A DNA stretch of 64,000 bases from Polytrichum commune (lineage: Eukaryota > Streptophyta > Polytrichopsida > Polytrichales > Polytrichaceae), in assembly GCA_950295325.1 (NCBI GenBank), contig OX485805.1, positions 42,432,758 through 42,496,757 on the forward strand, read 5' to 3'. Positions 63,600 through 64,000 of this stretch are shown one piece after another. The stretch's first letter is position 1; every line of letters begins with the position of its first letter. Position numbers and translations under genes: made by a program. A model generated the notes under the pieces. The model made no database searches, had not been told where the DNA came from, and saw nothing but the letters and a program-made list of their open reading frames with translations.

Positions 63600-63714
63600 T
63601 GGTCCCAAACTATCCCCATGTAAACTTAAAGTGGGAGGTTGTGACACTCTCAACCAATGAGAATTCAAGGATTCTCACAAACCATGGCCTAATGGCTTTC
63701 GTGTAAACATGCCC
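63600..63714 (-). mobile_element. PIF/Harbinger-like element end
   Basis: Read on the minus strand from 63714: GGGCATGTTTACACGAAAGCC, the same start as the 18298 element, with TAA outside it (63715-63717). The opposite end was not found in the window. Confidence 0.5.
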
Positions 63715-63717
63715 TAA

Positions 63718-64000
63718 GTTTAAAATCTGTAAGATGTCATATAATAATACAAGTCTCAAATCCCAAAAAAGTCTTGGGGTTACAGCTTTGAGTTCCTCTT
63801 GGTGTAGATCATGTTGCACTTATGATGTAAAATTGAGATAAGAAATTGAGACAGCTGTGGTACTCACAAAATGATATATTTAAGTCTCAAAACATCCCAA
63901 TCGTATATCATGTACATGCCCCATGCCCCAAATCGAACTTTTTGGAATTATGGTGTATACGACTTGTATTGAGATTGAATTCAATACCATGGATCACAGA
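63718..64000. other. Intergenic edge
   Basis: Nothing recognised. Confidence 0.4.

Overview
The window is nuclear DNA of a land plant. Four recognisable housekeeping genes carry spliceosomal introns and plant-type proteins: a ubiquitin/eS31 (S27a) fusion, splicing factor SF3B2, a PEX11 peroxisome division protein, and a PP6-type phosphatase of the plant FyPP class. The gene density is low. Almost everything between the genes is repeats: DNA transposons (MULE, PIF/Harbinger-like and pogo/Tigger-like), a reverse transcriptase ORF of Penelope or non-LTR type, many tandem arrays and GA microsatellites. Penelope-like RT and pogo transposases together suggest a non-flowering lineage (fern, lycophyte, bryophyte or conifer) more than an angiosperm, but this is inference and I cannot name the species.

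Layout. 1-1266: reverse transcriptase-like ORF on the minus strand, running off the left edge, with about six degenerate ~160 bp tandem monomers just 5' of it (1546-2487). 2.5-14.4 kb: repeat-rich intergenic DNA with a 224 bp inverted-repeat element, three ~1 kb direct repeats, a 55 bp minisatellite and GA runs. 14825-15566 (minus): two-exon UBQ-S27a gene. 15828-16940: MULE-like element with 410 bp, >99% identical inverted arms and a 9 bp target duplication, inserted 262 bp upstream of the ubiquitin ATG. 17.7-19.4 kb: two PIF/Harbinger-like elements, one nested inside an older repeat. 22.9-24.6 kb: four diverged copies of an unclassified repeat. 26.9-29.3 kb: decayed pogo-like transposase.

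32074-39973 (minus): SF3B2, 18 coding exons, 617 aa. 44879-46426 (plus): PEX11, two exons, 241 aa. 48508-52519 (minus): PP6 catalytic subunit, 10 exons, 303 aa, with one GC-AG intron. SF3B2 and PEX11 are divergent, with 4.9 kb between their starts. PEX11 and PP6C are convergent, 2.1 kb apart. 52.8-54.6 kb: seven ~190-310 bp tandem repeats beginning about 300 bp upstream of PP6C. 56214-56916: a short pogo/Tigger derivative with TA duplications that keeps both ends of its transposase but not the middle. 58-64 kb: more duplicated repeats and transposon ends.

The four host genes act in unrelated basic processes (ribosome and ubiquitin supply, splicing, peroxisome proliferation, phosphatase signalling); nothing suggests a functional cluster. 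All exon boundaries were read by eye from splice sites, reading frame and remembered family proteins, without transcript data.
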